Assembly: GCA_024763365.1 (NCBI GenBank)
Contig: JANTFO010000004.1
Coordinates: forward strand, 1-48,271
Length of the DNA: 48,271 bases
Direction of reading: 5' to 3'
Source: Flavobacteriaceae bacterium
Lineage (GTDB): Bacteria > Bacteroidota > Bacteroidia > Flavobacteriales > Flavobacteriaceae
In this document: positions 33,455 through 42,158 of the stretch, piece after piece
Position numbering within the stretch: position 1 is the first letter of the stretch
Layout: every line of letters starts with the position of its first letter
The notes under the pieces: generated by a model
The model's input: only the letters and a program-made list of their open reading frames with translations
Database searches by the model: none
What the model was told of the DNA's origin: nothing
Position numbers and translations under genes: made by a program

Positions 33455-34089
33455 ATTATACCTATTGTGATGATACCGTAATATAAAATATTGCTAGTAT
33501 TGAGAATGATATTTCTAAATCTGTATGTTGTGTCATCAATAAACTCTTCTCTTGATAAAAAAAAGTCACTGATATTGATAGGAAAATTGACCACATAATA
33601 TATCAAAGCACCGATGCTTACCCAGTAGATCAGATATTTCGCCATATAGAGTACTTTATCTGATTTAAACATTTCGATCAGTAACCAGAATATGGCAAAA
33701 ATGATAAATAAGCTGCCAAAGGAGTAGGGAAAACTCTGAGATATATTATAATTTTCTGATAAGATTAAAAAACTAACTAAATAGTATATTTCAAAGCTTA
33801 TTCCTCCCCATAGTAAAACTTTCTTGACGATTTTGTTTTCAATATATTGGTAGAATATATATAGGTAAAAAAGTACTTCAATATTCATATAAATATTGCT
33901 CCACCAAATATTGTATTGTCGAAAAACATGCCATAAAATATAGGAGAATGTTTGGCTAAATACAGTGAAGCCTAAGAAAAAACTTAGCAAATATAAAGGC
34001 TCTTTCTTAATTTTTTTATAGTAAATAAGACTGACAATAAATGACAATACCAGAATACCAAAATATATATACAAAACCGTTTCTTTCAT
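33427..34089 (-). CDS. Seven-helix membrane protein, probable sensor partner of the kinase
   Basis: 220 residues with about seven hydrophobic helices (approximately 4-24, 32-52, 63-82, 89-109, 119-139, 148-170 and 198-216), rich in Tyr, Ile and Phe. I recognise no named family. Its last 28 bases overlap the histidine kinase gene in another frame, and the two probably form one operon. A seven-helix protein paired with a kinase lacking a sensor domain suggests that it detects the signal, but this is inference only. Confidence 0.68.
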   Translation of the reverse strand: MKETVLYIYFGILVLSFIVSLIYYKKIKKEPLYLLSFFLGFTVFSQTFSYILWHVFRQYNIWWSNIYMNIEVLFYLYIFYQYIENKIVKKVLLWGGISFEIYYLVSFLILSENYNISQSFPYSFGSLFIIFAIFWLLIEMFKSDKVLYMAKYLIYWVSIGALIYYVVNFPINISDFFLSREEFIDDTTYRFRNIILNTSNILYYGIITIGIIWSSKPYHS

Positions 34090-34098
34090 ATAAACATT

Positions 34099-34509
34099 TT
34101 ATCTTTCTGGACAATTATCTGGACAATCAGTTCCCATATTAAATATGGAAGAAGCCATACTTGTTGGTGGATTAGCTAACAAATCACCCAAATCTTTAGG
34201 GTTTCCTCTTGTTGAGTACTTAGGGTCAAAGGAAATTTGATCTTTACCTTCTCTTAGCCTATCATCATGATAAGTAGGGCAGAATGCCAAGCTTACAGGG
34301 TTCCCTTGCTCTTGATGTGCCGTTAGATAAATTCTAAAACCGCTGACATCTATATCGAGATTATTGGCATCATCTATGCAGGATTGTAAGTATTGCATCA
34401 AAGCCTCCGCTTCAAACCAAACCGATTTGGTTTGATCGTTTGATCTTACGTTATTTATATAGTTGTCTTTTTCGTTTTTAAATGCTGTAATACTGATAGT
34501 TTGTGACAT
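34099..34509 (-). CDS. Unknown 136-residue protein upstream of the two-component genes
   Basis: 136 residues without signal peptide or membrane segment. Visible features are ISITAFKNEKDNYINNVRSND, FRIYLTAHQEQGNPVSLAFCPTYHDD, an Asp/Gly-rich tail, and two cysteines at the end in CPDNCPER. The last four residues and the CxxxC pair could bind a metal. I do not recognise the family. It is nine bases before the seven-helix gene and has its own likely -7 element, so it appears to be the first gene of the unit. Confidence 0.6.
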   Translation of the reverse strand: MSQTISITAFKNEKDNYINNVRSNDQTKSVWFEAEALMQYLQSCIDDANNLDIDVSGFRIYLTAHQEQGNPVSLAFCPTYHDDRLREGKDQISFDPKYSTRGNPKDLGDLLANPPTSMASSIFNMGTDCPDNCPER

Positions 34510-34538
34510 ATCTTATTTATTTTAGGTTAATTATATTA

Positions 34539-34546
34539 CAAATGTA
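34539..34546 (-). promoter_or_regulatory. -7 element of the 136-residue protein unit
   Basis: TACATTTG on the minus strand, about 30 bases before the ATG at 34509, matching TAnnTTTG. It would drive the four-gene sensor unit down to the response regulator. Confidence 0.5.
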
Positions 34547-34678
34547 TTTATAATATCTTGTTTCTGAAAATCACTTTGATTTAGAGGGATACATTTTTTA
34601 AAGACGAAATTATATATAAAGTGCAGAATATCATATGAATAAGATTCACTTTTACTGATTTCAGGTAATGTGGAGTTT

Positions 34679-34722
34679 TAAAAAACAGGAAAAACCCTGA
34701 TCATTTTCAGGGTTTTTCCTGT
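34679..34722 (-). terminator. Strong terminator after the barrel gene
   Basis: Perfect 16-bp stem (34685-34700 with 34707-34722; arm ACAGGAAAAACCCTGA) around a 6-nt loop, followed by six T on the minus strand. It would end the flavin reductase-LOG-barrel transcript, with an untranslated 3' part of about 170 bases. Confidence 0.82.
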
Positions 34723-34837
34723 CATCAAAATTCAACAATCATCGCATTTTTGTACAAAGAAAAGGAAATAAAGTATAAGAAAATATAAGGGGGAAATTGT
34801 AAGAGAAAAAGTTAAACAACAGAATTATTTTGGGGGT

Positions 34838-34884
34838 AAGGGGTTACAACTAATATCAACCATGAGTTTAGTAACCCCTTTTTC
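34838..34884 (+). terminator. Hairpin with plus-strand T-run, no plus-strand gene upstream
   Basis: AAGGGGTTAC (34838-34847) pairs with GTAACCCCTT (34871-34880) and is followed by TTT on the plus strand, while the minus strand has no such run. No plus-strand gene lies upstream, so it may end an unseen small RNA or simply be a 3' stem of the minus-strand gene. Confidence 0.55.
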
Positions 34885-34887
34885 ATT

Positions 34888-37740
34888 TTAGAAAAAACCA
34901 CGTCTAACAAAATTATATAAGCTATTAAAATCTGCTTTAAAGACAAATCTGATCTTTTCCTGATAGTTGGCTTCAGATACTTCCCAACCGTTTGTGGAAT
35001 GTATAGGAAAATATATTTCTAAATAGTCTTCAACAAAATTGAGTCTGATTCCTTTATCATGAATAAATGTGATAGGTACTTGATGGTTTTTTACCCAACC
35101 TACATCTGTATATAACTCTATCCACCTCCATAAACTAATGTTTGTTTGAATAGTTCCGAGCCAGTTATTGGCATATTTTACAGGCATTTCAGCAATAAAA
35201 CCACCTTCGCCAATAATAATCTGTTGACTGAATATTCCGGTGTCTTCAGATCGTCCATAATAATTATTAGTAAATGAGTAATCATTAGGTCTGTTGACGC
35301 CAAAACTAAAAAAGTCACTGGCTGTTTGATTGTATAAAAATGTACCCATAAATAACCTTACTCCAAATAATTGATTGTTATGAGCCAATTTTTTCCATCG
35401 CATATCTGCAAAAACTTTGCTGTACTTTGATCCGAACTCCAAGTTAGACTTGAAAGAGAAACGATTAATCAACTCCGGATTCTGAAAGCTATATTGTAAA
35501 TTCAAAATCTGATATTTGTCTTTATCCCTAATTAGTTCATCAAGTGGAATTTCTTTACGAACATGGGCATAATTAATACCTAAAACACTATTTTTAACTG
35601 AACGCAAATTCTTTTTTCTAAAAAATACTTGAGCGTAAGGAATGATATTTAGGTAAGATAACTCCGGTTTGTAATGGTAATGACTACCAACAAATCCTAG
35701 TCGATAACTATTTATAATTTCATTATCTAAATATTTATGATAAGTGAATTTTACGGAACCGTTTATTGAGTTATTTTTTGTCCCATAGGCTGGTTTAATG
35801 GAAAATTCAAAATTTTTGGGAATAAAAGTTTTGTTTTTAATTGAAGTAGCCAGAATAAGACCATCATAAAGGTTGTAGTCTATTTTTGGTTCTAAAAATA
35901 ATTGATAGTGCTGAGAAGATTCTAAATCTCTCAGTAGTTTTATTTTCAGTGACTTATTAAACAAACCGCCATTAGTTTTGATTGTATTATCCCTATAATT
36001 TGATTCCGGCAAAGTAAGTTCCTGATTGATGACCCATTTTTTAGTTTCTTCTATGGGAAATTGTAGTTTGGTTTTTAAAGTAGTAGATTCTATAAATTGA
36101 CGTTTGATAATAGAATCTTTGTCAAATTGTGTAAGTTGAACAGGTATTTTACTATCATATTGGTCCAAAAGGCATAACGTAATACTATCATTCGTTTTCT
36201 TGATTTTTCTCAGTTTATAATTGATATTTTTATCACTTGCTATCAGTTCATCATAGAACCAATGAACATCTTTGGTTGCGTTTTTATTTAAAAAATCTAT
36301 AAAAAAATCGCTTGAATAATTGGCACTTGATTGAAAATACGCTTTGATGCCTCTGGACACTGTGCTGTCTTTTAGATATTGATTTAAATATCTTAAAGAA
36401 AGACCTCCTTTAAACTTACTGAATATTAAGCGATTAAAATTTGTTAAAGAATCTGAAGGAGTTATAAGTGATTGATCATTATTAGAGCGGGTAGTATATT
36501 GATAAAGCAATTGATAACGTTCATTAAAGCGATGCTTGGCCATTTGGTATGACCTCAAACCCCATATGTCAGAGAGTTTTCCTATCAAGTTTACTTCTGG
36601 ATAATAAGTGTCGATGTATTGGATCATCAGATAGGTTTGTATGGCATCACGTAACCATCTGTCTTTACGGGTATGATAGTAAAGAGATTGGTCTAAGTAA
36701 TTGCCGGTTAAGGTTTTAAACATACGCATGTCCCACTCAAAACTATCAGAAAACGGCCGTAGGAAAGAGGGCAATTGATTCATACCATATAATGGATTCT
36801 TATCATAACTTGTTTTATTAACCCACAAAATATCATGAGTATAGGGACCTAATTGTTTATCTAAATAATTGAGTTGACGGGCTAACAAATCTTTTTTAAC
36901 TTCTTTATTGAGCTCTATATTATTGAGGTTGGTGACTACTTCTGTATAATCTGTTTTAAAATGATTAAATGTATCTTCCTGACTGATAAGTATCTGTATA
37001 TCTTTAGTGTTTTTGCCACTTAACAAATATTGACCTTCAGAACCTTGTTTTATATTAAGGTTTGAATCAAGAATCATATCTTTAGGCATCTCAATATATA
37101 GCTCAAAATCTGTCGGTGCTTCATAAAGGTCATCCATGTCTAGATGGTGCATCAATTGCCATTGTTCATCATAAACTGCGGGTGTCAAGTACCAGTATCG
37201 CAAGTTATAAACCTCTTTGTCTACACCGTAGGAAGTGAATCTGGCATGCGGAATAACAATAGCATAGTATAAATCTATTTGAATTCTTTCATTCGGTAGG
37301 AGTGGCTTGTCTAAATGAACTTTTATGATATCATCGTCATTAATTCGTTCCCATTTCAATGTTTTGGTTTGCTCATTAAGGCTATAGATTTTGGTAAAAC
37401 CGCGATCTTTTTCAGGGGCAAAATAGAATTTTTTGGAGTAGTTTTCCACAAAGCGTTTTCCCAATGCCGTGTTTTTATGTGAAAAAGCATGGTTCCAATC
37501 GTGAAAATATATTTCACGTAAGGTGTCTTGAGAATGATTGTAATAAGTGAGATTTTGTTGGATATTCAGTTTTTTTTCATCGGGTAAAAACCGAATTTTC
37601 ATATTTATTTTGTTGCTCTGCGCTTGTAAAGAAATATATGCCCCTAACAGGAATAGAGCGAGTAATATGTTTTTTTTATGATACAACAAAACCTCAAAGT
37701 TTGTAAGATTAGAAGTTTGGCGATAAGTTATATTTAGCAT
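34888..37740 (-). CDS. Degenerate M1-like metallopeptidase fused to an outer-membrane barrel
   Basis: 950 residues. A signal peptide ends at SLQAQ (about 41). The next 500 residues resemble the M1 aminopeptidase fold: an N-terminal sandwich (YNHSQDTLREIYFHDWNHAFSHKN, PHARFTSYG), then WLRDAIQTYLMIQYID, the equivalent of the conserved W-x-DEG-Y region. The zinc motif HExxH is absent, so the domain is probably not an active peptidase. From about 600 the sequence is strand-rich with a terminal Phe, like a barrel. The ATG at 37740 lies 32 bases inside the LOG gene; a TTG at 37689 or 37686 is an alternative that leaves the signal peptide intact. Confidence 0.72.
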   Translation of the reverse strand: MLNITYRQTSNLTNFEVLLYHKKNILLALFLLGAYISLQAQSNKINMKIRFLPDEKKLNIQQNLTYYNHSQDTLREIYFHDWNHAFSHKNTALGKRFVENYSKKFYFAPEKDRGFTKIYSLNEQTKTLKWERINDDDIIKVHLDKPLLPNERIQIDLYYAIVIPHARFTSYGVDKEVYNLRYWYLTPAVYDEQWQLMHHLDMDDLYEAPTDFELYIEMPKDMILDSNLNIKQGSEGQYLLSGKNTKDIQILISQEDTFNHFKTDYTEVVTNLNNIELNKEVKKDLLARQLNYLDKQLGPYTHDILWVNKTSYDKNPLYGMNQLPSFLRPFSDSFEWDMRMFKTLTGNYLDQSLYYHTRKDRWLRDAIQTYLMIQYIDTYYPEVNLIGKLSDIWGLRSYQMAKHRFNERYQLLYQYTTRSNNDQSLITPSDSLTNFNRLIFSKFKGGLSLRYLNQYLKDSTVSRGIKAYFQSSANYSSDFFIDFLNKNATKDVHWFYDELIASDKNINYKLRKIKKTNDSITLCLLDQYDSKIPVQLTQFDKDSIIKRQFIESTTLKTKLQFPIEETKKWVINQELTLPESNYRDNTIKTNGGLFNKSLKIKLLRDLESSQHYQLFLEPKIDYNLYDGLILATSIKNKTFIPKNFEFSIKPAYGTKNNSINGSVKFTYHKYLDNEIINSYRLGFVGSHYHYKPELSYLNIIPYAQVFFRKKNLRSVKNSVLGINYAHVRKEIPLDELIRDKDKYQILNLQYSFQNPELINRFSFKSNLEFGSKYSKVFADMRWKKLAHNNQLFGVRLFMGTFLYNQTASDFFSFGVNRPNDYSFTNNYYGRSEDTGIFSQQIIIGEGGFIAEMPVKYANNWLGTIQTNISLWRWIELYTDVGWVKNHQVPITFIHDKGIRLNFVEDYLEIYFPIHSTNGWEVSEANYQEKIRFVFKADFNSLYNFVRRGFF

Positions 37741-38419
37741 AGAACCTCACAAAGTGATCTACTGCTTCATCCGCGGTATCTACGATTCTAAACAGATTCA
37801 AATCTTTTTCACTGATATTTCCATTCTTTTCAAGAAGTGTGTTTTTAATCCAATCTAATAACCCACTCCAAAAGTCACTATTTACTAAAACAATTGGAAA
37901 ACGACCTATTTTATTGGTTTGAATCAATGTGATGGCTTCAAAAAGTTCGTCCATAGTGCCAAAACCTCCCGGCATCACAACAAAACCCTGTGCATATTTG
38001 ACAAACATGACCTTTCTGACAAAAAAATAATCAAAGTCCAGGCTTTTATCCCTGTCTATAAAAGGATTGTCATGTTGCTCAAAGGGCAGGTCAATATTTA
38101 AACCGACGGAAACCCCTTTTCCCCGGTGTGCTCCTTTATTTCCGGCTTCCATGATACCCGGGCCACCACCGGTGATAACTCCAAAACCATTTTGCGTTAG
38201 TTTATAAGCAATCTCTTCGGCCATGATATAATTCGGATGATCTGGTTTAGTCCGTGCAGAACCGAAAATACTTACACATGGCCCGATCCTACTCAAGCGT
38301 TCATAGCCCTCTACGAATTCGGACATGACTTTAAATATAGCCCACGAGTCATTGGTCTTGATTTCATTCCATGTTTTGGGCTCAAATTTACTTCTGATTC
38401 TTCTGTCGTCTTCTGTCAT
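37709..38419 (-). CDS. LOG family protein (TIGR00730), probable nucleoside 5'-monophosphate phosphoribohydrolase
   Basis: 236 residues. SIFGSARTKPDHPNY, GFGVITGGGPGIMEAGNKGA and MPGGFGTMDELFEAITLIQ are the signature of the lysine decarboxylase-like / LOG family, in which PGGxGTxxE lines the active site. LOG enzymes free cytokinin-like bases or other nucleobases from their monophosphates; the exact substrate in bacteria is often unknown. It starts 13 bases after the flavin reductase and overlaps the barrel gene. Confidence 0.88.
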   Translation of the reverse strand: MTEDDRRIRSKFEPKTWNEIKTNDSWAIFKVMSEFVEGYERLSRIGPCVSIFGSARTKPDHPNYIMAEEIAYKLTQNGFGVITGGGPGIMEAGNKGAHRGKGVSVGLNIDLPFEQHDNPFIDRDKSLDFDYFFVRKVMFVKYAQGFVVMPGGFGTMDELFEAITLIQTNKIGRFPIVLVNSDFWSGLLDWIKNTLLEKNGNISEKDLNLFRIVDTADEAVDHFVRFYAKYNLSPNF

Positions 38420-38432
38420 TTTTTAGTATGTT

Positions 38433-38951
38433 TTATGCGTTAAATTTGTTAGTTAGTTGTTGGGCAAAATTCTCAATTCTCTGAATGACTTCTTGATCGA
38501 GCTGATCTGTTTGCACCCAGGTGTGAACATTACCTATGTAGTTCATGCCGAGATAATTGGCACTTTTTTCAAAAGGGATGAAAAAACTGTCGATTTCTGT
38601 ATTGCCATAGCCACAACTTAAGGCAGCCATAGATTTGCCACGTAATTCTCTGCCAAGATCTTTATGCACTCTAATAAGGTCAGAGATACGGTCAAAAAAA
38701 ACTTTTGTATACCCACTCATCGTATACCAATATACCGGAGAAGCAAAAATGATAAGATCGTAATTCTCTGCTATATTTTTGATCAAGGGGTAAAAATCGT
38801 CCCCTTCATTTTTATAATCATAATCAAAATGTCCGATATTTTTATCAGCGAGATGTACCAAATCACAATTTAATTTTTCTTGTAAAACCCTGCTTACTTT
38901 AGCTGTGTTGCCTTCTGTGCGGGCACTTCCTTGTAGTATGATAGCTTTCAT
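38433..38951 (-). CDS. Flavodoxin-fold NAD(P)H-dependent FMN reductase family protein
   Basis: 172 residues. The FMN phosphate-binding loop is in QGSARTEGNTAKVSRVLQEKL, with FASPVYWYTMSGYTKVFFDRISDLI and LSCGYGNTEIDSFFIPFEK following the usual family pattern. Such proteins reduce flavins, quinones or azo compounds. Its start codon is the last part of the second copy of the 97-bp repeated leader. It is the first gene of a unit with the LOG and barrel genes. Confidence 0.85.
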   Translation of the reverse strand: MKAIILQGSARTEGNTAKVSRVLQEKLNCDLVHLADKNIGHFDYDYKNEGDDFYPLIKNIAENYDLIIFASPVYWYTMSGYTKVFFDRISDLIRVHKDLGRELRGKSMAALSCGYGNTEIDSFFIPFEKSANYLGMNYIGNVHTWVQTDQLDQEVIQRIENFAQQLTNKFNA

Positions 38952-39042
38952 GTGTTTATTATTCTGTTTTTTTATAGGTAAAACATGGAACCACCATAAT
39001 CATATCTCTGTGTGTAAAAAGAATTATACATGTTGGTTTCAT
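38946..39042 (-). repeat. 97-bp repeated leader, copy 2, ending at the flavin reductase start codon
   Basis: Reverse-strand partner of 29880-29976, with 93 of 97 bases identical. It lies in the 109-bp gap between uvrA and the reductase gene and ends ATGAAA, the start of the latter. The changes are C to A, T to A, T to A and A to C, and one of them breaks a base pair of the stem seen in copy 1. Confidence 0.85.
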
Positions 39043-39058
39043 TATTTTAAATAATTAT

Positions 39059-41884
39059 TTAGAGTTCATTTTTAAGATATTTTGCGGTATAACTTTCTTT
39101 ACATTCAATGAGCTCTTCCGGTGTTCCGTAAAAAAGTATTTCCCCGCCTGCTTTTCCGCCTTCTTTCCCAAGATCAATAATATAATCGGCTAATTTAATC
39201 ACATCTAAGTTATGTTCAATAATTAATACGGTATTTCCTTTATCCACTAATTTTTGAACTACTTTCATCAGTACGTTAATATCTTCAAAATGTAATCCGG
39301 TGGTAGGTTCATCAAGAATATAGAAAGTTTGTCCGGTAGCTTTTTTCGATAGTTCGGAGGCCAATTTGATACGTTGTGCTTCTCCACCACTCAAAGTAGT
39401 AGAAGGTTGTCCTAGTGTGATATAATCCAAACCTACATCGTGCAGGGTTTTTAACTGACGATAGATTTTAGGAATATTCTCAAAAAACGGCACAGCCTCT
39501 TCTATGGTCATATTCAAGATATCAGAGATGCTTTTTCCTTTGTATCTAATTTCTAAGGTTTCTCTGTTAAATCGCTTTCCTTGGCAAGTTTCACAGGCTA
39601 CTTGAATATCAGGTAAAAAGTTCATTTCAATGACTTTTACTCCTGCTCCCTGACAGGTTTCACATCTTCCGCCTTTAACATTAAAAGAGAACCTGCCGGG
39701 TTTATAGCCTCTTATCTTGGCTTCGGGGGTGATGGAAAAAAGTTTGCGTATTTCGGTAAACACACCCGTATAAGTAGCCGGATTGGAACGAGGCGTACGT
39801 CCGATAGGAGATTGGTCAATATCAATGACTTTGTCTATGTGTTTTAATCCTGAAATACCTTTATAAGGGAGTGGTTCCTTGACGCCTTTGTAAATATGTT
39901 TGTTGAGAATAGGGTATAAAGTATCATTGATCAAAGTGGATTTTCCACTGCCGGAAACGCCGGTTACACAAGTCAAGGTGCCTAATGGAATACTGATATC
40001 AACATTTTTTAAGTTATTCCCTGTAGCCCCTTTTAATATAAGTTTTTTCCCGTTACCTTTTCTACGCTCTTTAGGTGTTTCAATGATTCTTTTCTCATTG
40101 AGATAGTCTGCGGTGAGGGTATCGTGTTCCAGTAAATCTTGATAAGTGCCTTCACTAACGATCTTTCCCCCGTGGTAGCCGGCACCGGGGCCAATATCTA
40201 TCACATGATCAGCGTGTTGGATCATTTCTTTGTCATGCTCCACTACAATGATGGAATTGCCCAAATCACGTAGTTGGATCAAAGAATCTATTAAACGTTG
40301 GTTATCTCGTTGGTGTAATCCGATACTGGGTTCGTCTAAAATATATAAAACACCTACCAATTGTGAACCGATCTGTGTGGCTAAGCGGATACGTTGGGAT
40401 TCACCCCCCGAAAGTGATTTGGCTGAGCGGTTCAAATTCAAATAACCCAAACCTACGTCCATGAGAAATTGAATACGTGTTTGCAACTCTTTCAAGATTT
40501 CATGGGCAATGATATTTTGTTTTTCATCCAATTTTTGATGAACCCTTTTCATCCATTTTTGTAAATCCTGGATGTCCATCATAGACAGGTCTGCAATGTT
40601 CTTACCTTTAATTTTAAAGTGTAAAGCTTCTTTTTTCAAACGGGCACCTCCGCATACATCACAGTTTTTTTTGATCATGTAAGACTTAGCCCAACGTTTG
40701 ATAGAGTGGGAATCACTATCTTTAAATTGGTTATCAATAAAGGATATGATGCCTTCAAAATCTATTTTATAATTTCTGGTTAAGCCCATCGTTTTTGAGC
40801 TTACTTCAAAACTTTCTTTTCCACCATACAGGATCATCTGCATGGCTTTTTTAGGGATTTTTTCAATAGGGTCTTGCAGGCTGAACTCAAATTTTTCAGC
40901 GATGATTTGTAGCTGTTTAAAAATCCAGGTGTTTTTTTGTTCACCTAAAGGGACTAAACCGCCTTTTTTAATGGAAACTTTTGGGTCGGGGATAATTTTA
41001 TCCAGACTTACTTCCTGGACATAACCCAAGCCCAAACAATGTGGACAAGCACCTTTCGGTGAGTTAAAAGAAAACGTATTGGGTTCGGGTTCAGGGTAGG
41101 CAATTCCTGAGGTGGGACACATCAAGTTACTACTAAAATACCGTGGAATAGCTTCTTCCGTTAAAGGGAGTACTTGCATCACTTTATCCCCGTGATAGAG
41201 GCAGGTATTGATGCTTTCTTGTAGTCTTTTGGCGGAAGCATTATTAACTTCCAGCCTGTCGATGACTATACTAATGTCGTGAGTTTTATAGCGGTCCAGG
41301 CGCATGCCTTTGGTGATCTCCCTCAATTCACCATTGACGTATACACGGAGGTAGCCTTGCTTGGCAATGCTTTCAAAAAGCTCTTTGTAATGTCCTTTTC
41401 GGGATTTGACGACGGGAGCCATCAGGTAGATCTTTTGGCCTTCATACTCTTTTAATAACAATTCTGTGATCTGCTCGGCAGAATAGTGAACCATTTTTTC
41501 CCCTGTTACATAGGAGTAGGCTTCTCCCACACGGGCAAAGAACAATCTTAAAAAATCATAGATTTCCGTGATGGTGCCAACGGTAGAACGCGGGTTTTTA
41601 TTCGTGGTTTTTTGTTCAATGGCTATCACGGGTGAGAGCCCGTCTATTTTATCCACATCGGGGCGTTCTAAAGCACCCAAAAACTGCCGGGCATACGCCG
41701 AAAAAGTTTCGATATAGCGGCGCTGTCCTTCTGCATAGATGGTATCAAAAGCCAGTGATGATTTTCCACTACCACTCAAGCCGGTGATGACTACCAGCTT
41801 TTCGTGCGGGATACGAACATCTATCTTATTCAAGTTGTGGACATTAGCCCCGTATATCTCTATGTAGGATTGTTTTTCGGACAT
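39059..41884 (-). CDS. uvrA: UvrABC excinuclease subunit A
   Basis: 941 residues from the ATG at 41884; a TTG 15 bases upstream is rejected. Two ATPase domains carry the Walker A motifs ITGLSGSGKSSLAF and VTGVSGSGKSTLIN and signatures LSGGESQRIRLATQIG and LSGGEAQRIKLASELS. The zinc-binding cysteines are in CPHCLGLGY, CDVCGGARL and CETCQGAGV with CETCQGKRF. UvrA finds DNA damage and loads UvrB in nucleotide excision repair. No uvrB is adjacent. Confidence 0.97.
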   Translation of the reverse strand: MSEKQSYIEIYGANVHNLNKIDVRIPHEKLVVITGLSGSGKSSLAFDTIYAEGQRRYIETFSAYARQFLGALERPDVDKIDGLSPVIAIEQKTTNKNPRSTVGTITEIYDFLRLFFARVGEAYSYVTGEKMVHYSAEQITELLLKEYEGQKIYLMAPVVKSRKGHYKELFESIAKQGYLRVYVNGELREITKGMRLDRYKTHDISIVIDRLEVNNASAKRLQESINTCLYHGDKVMQVLPLTEEAIPRYFSSNLMCPTSGIAYPEPEPNTFSFNSPKGACPHCLGLGYVQEVSLDKIIPDPKVSIKKGGLVPLGEQKNTWIFKQLQIIAEKFEFSLQDPIEKIPKKAMQMILYGGKESFEVSSKTMGLTRNYKIDFEGIISFIDNQFKDSDSHSIKRWAKSYMIKKNCDVCGGARLKKEALHFKIKGKNIADLSMMDIQDLQKWMKRVHQKLDEKQNIIAHEILKELQTRIQFLMDVGLGYLNLNRSAKSLSGGESQRIRLATQIGSQLVGVLYILDEPSIGLHQRDNQRLIDSLIQLRDLGNSIIVVEHDKEMIQHADHVIDIGPGAGYHGGKIVSEGTYQDLLEHDTLTADYLNEKRIIETPKERRKGNGKKLILKGATGNNLKNVDISIPLGTLTCVTGVSGSGKSTLINDTLYPILNKHIYKGVKEPLPYKGISGLKHIDKVIDIDQSPIGRTPRSNPATYTGVFTEIRKLFSITPEAKIRGYKPGRFSFNVKGGRCETCQGAGVKVIEMNFLPDIQVACETCQGKRFNRETLEIRYKGKSISDILNMTIEEAVPFFENIPKIYRQLKTLHDVGLDYITLGQPSTTLSGGEAQRIKLASELSKKATGQTFYILDEPTTGLHFEDINVLMKVVQKLVDKGNTVLIIEHNLDVIKLADYIIDLGKEGGKAGGEILFYGTPEELIECKESYTAKYLKNEL

Positions 41885-42158
41885 AAAAAATGTGGGCAAA
41901 GTTAGTTAAAAATTAGGCAATTTCAATGTGTGTATAAGACTGAATGAATTATAGAATTAACTTTATAAATACAAGTAAATTATCCAATCAACTTTAAAAA
42001 CTATAAGCTTGGAATACGATGCTCCCGAGAAATCGGGAGTGCATTAGCGGGGTTAATGAGTTACTAAGTATAAGTGCTATGTGCAATTAATTAAGAATGA
42101 AAAAAGAATAAGTCCCCAAAATTCACTAAAATTGCATTAACAAAAATGAATAACTCGC
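41885..42158. other. Spacer between uvrA and the PspC gene, with a TCCCGA hairpin
   Basis: 274 bases, AT-rich. The one clear structure is the 16-bp hairpin at 42023-42038 with a GAAA tetraloop. I see no TAnnTTTG element and no small gene. Confidence 0.4.
42023..42038. repeat. 16-bp hairpin TCCCGA-GAAA-TCGGGA
   Basis: Third copy of the TCCCGA-N4-TCGGGA hairpin. Here the loop GAAA is a GNRA tetraloop, which would stabilise it as RNA. Flanking ATGC and TGCAT add partial pairing. Confidence 0.65.

Larger units (their letters stand above)
34510..34887. other. Gene-free region between the two-component unit and the barrel gene
   Basis: 378 bases, AT-rich. It holds the -7 element TACATTTG (minus, 34546-34539) of the 136-residue protein, a 16-bp stem hairpin at 34685-34722 and another at 34838-34880. 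No ORF with a convincing protein is seen. The second hairpin has its T-run on the plus strand. Confidence 0.55.

Noticed and set aside
37681-37740. Frameshift or fusion between LOG and barrel genes
   Set aside because: The overlap is in different frames, both proteins have complete expected ends, and a downstream TTG start can remove the overlap.
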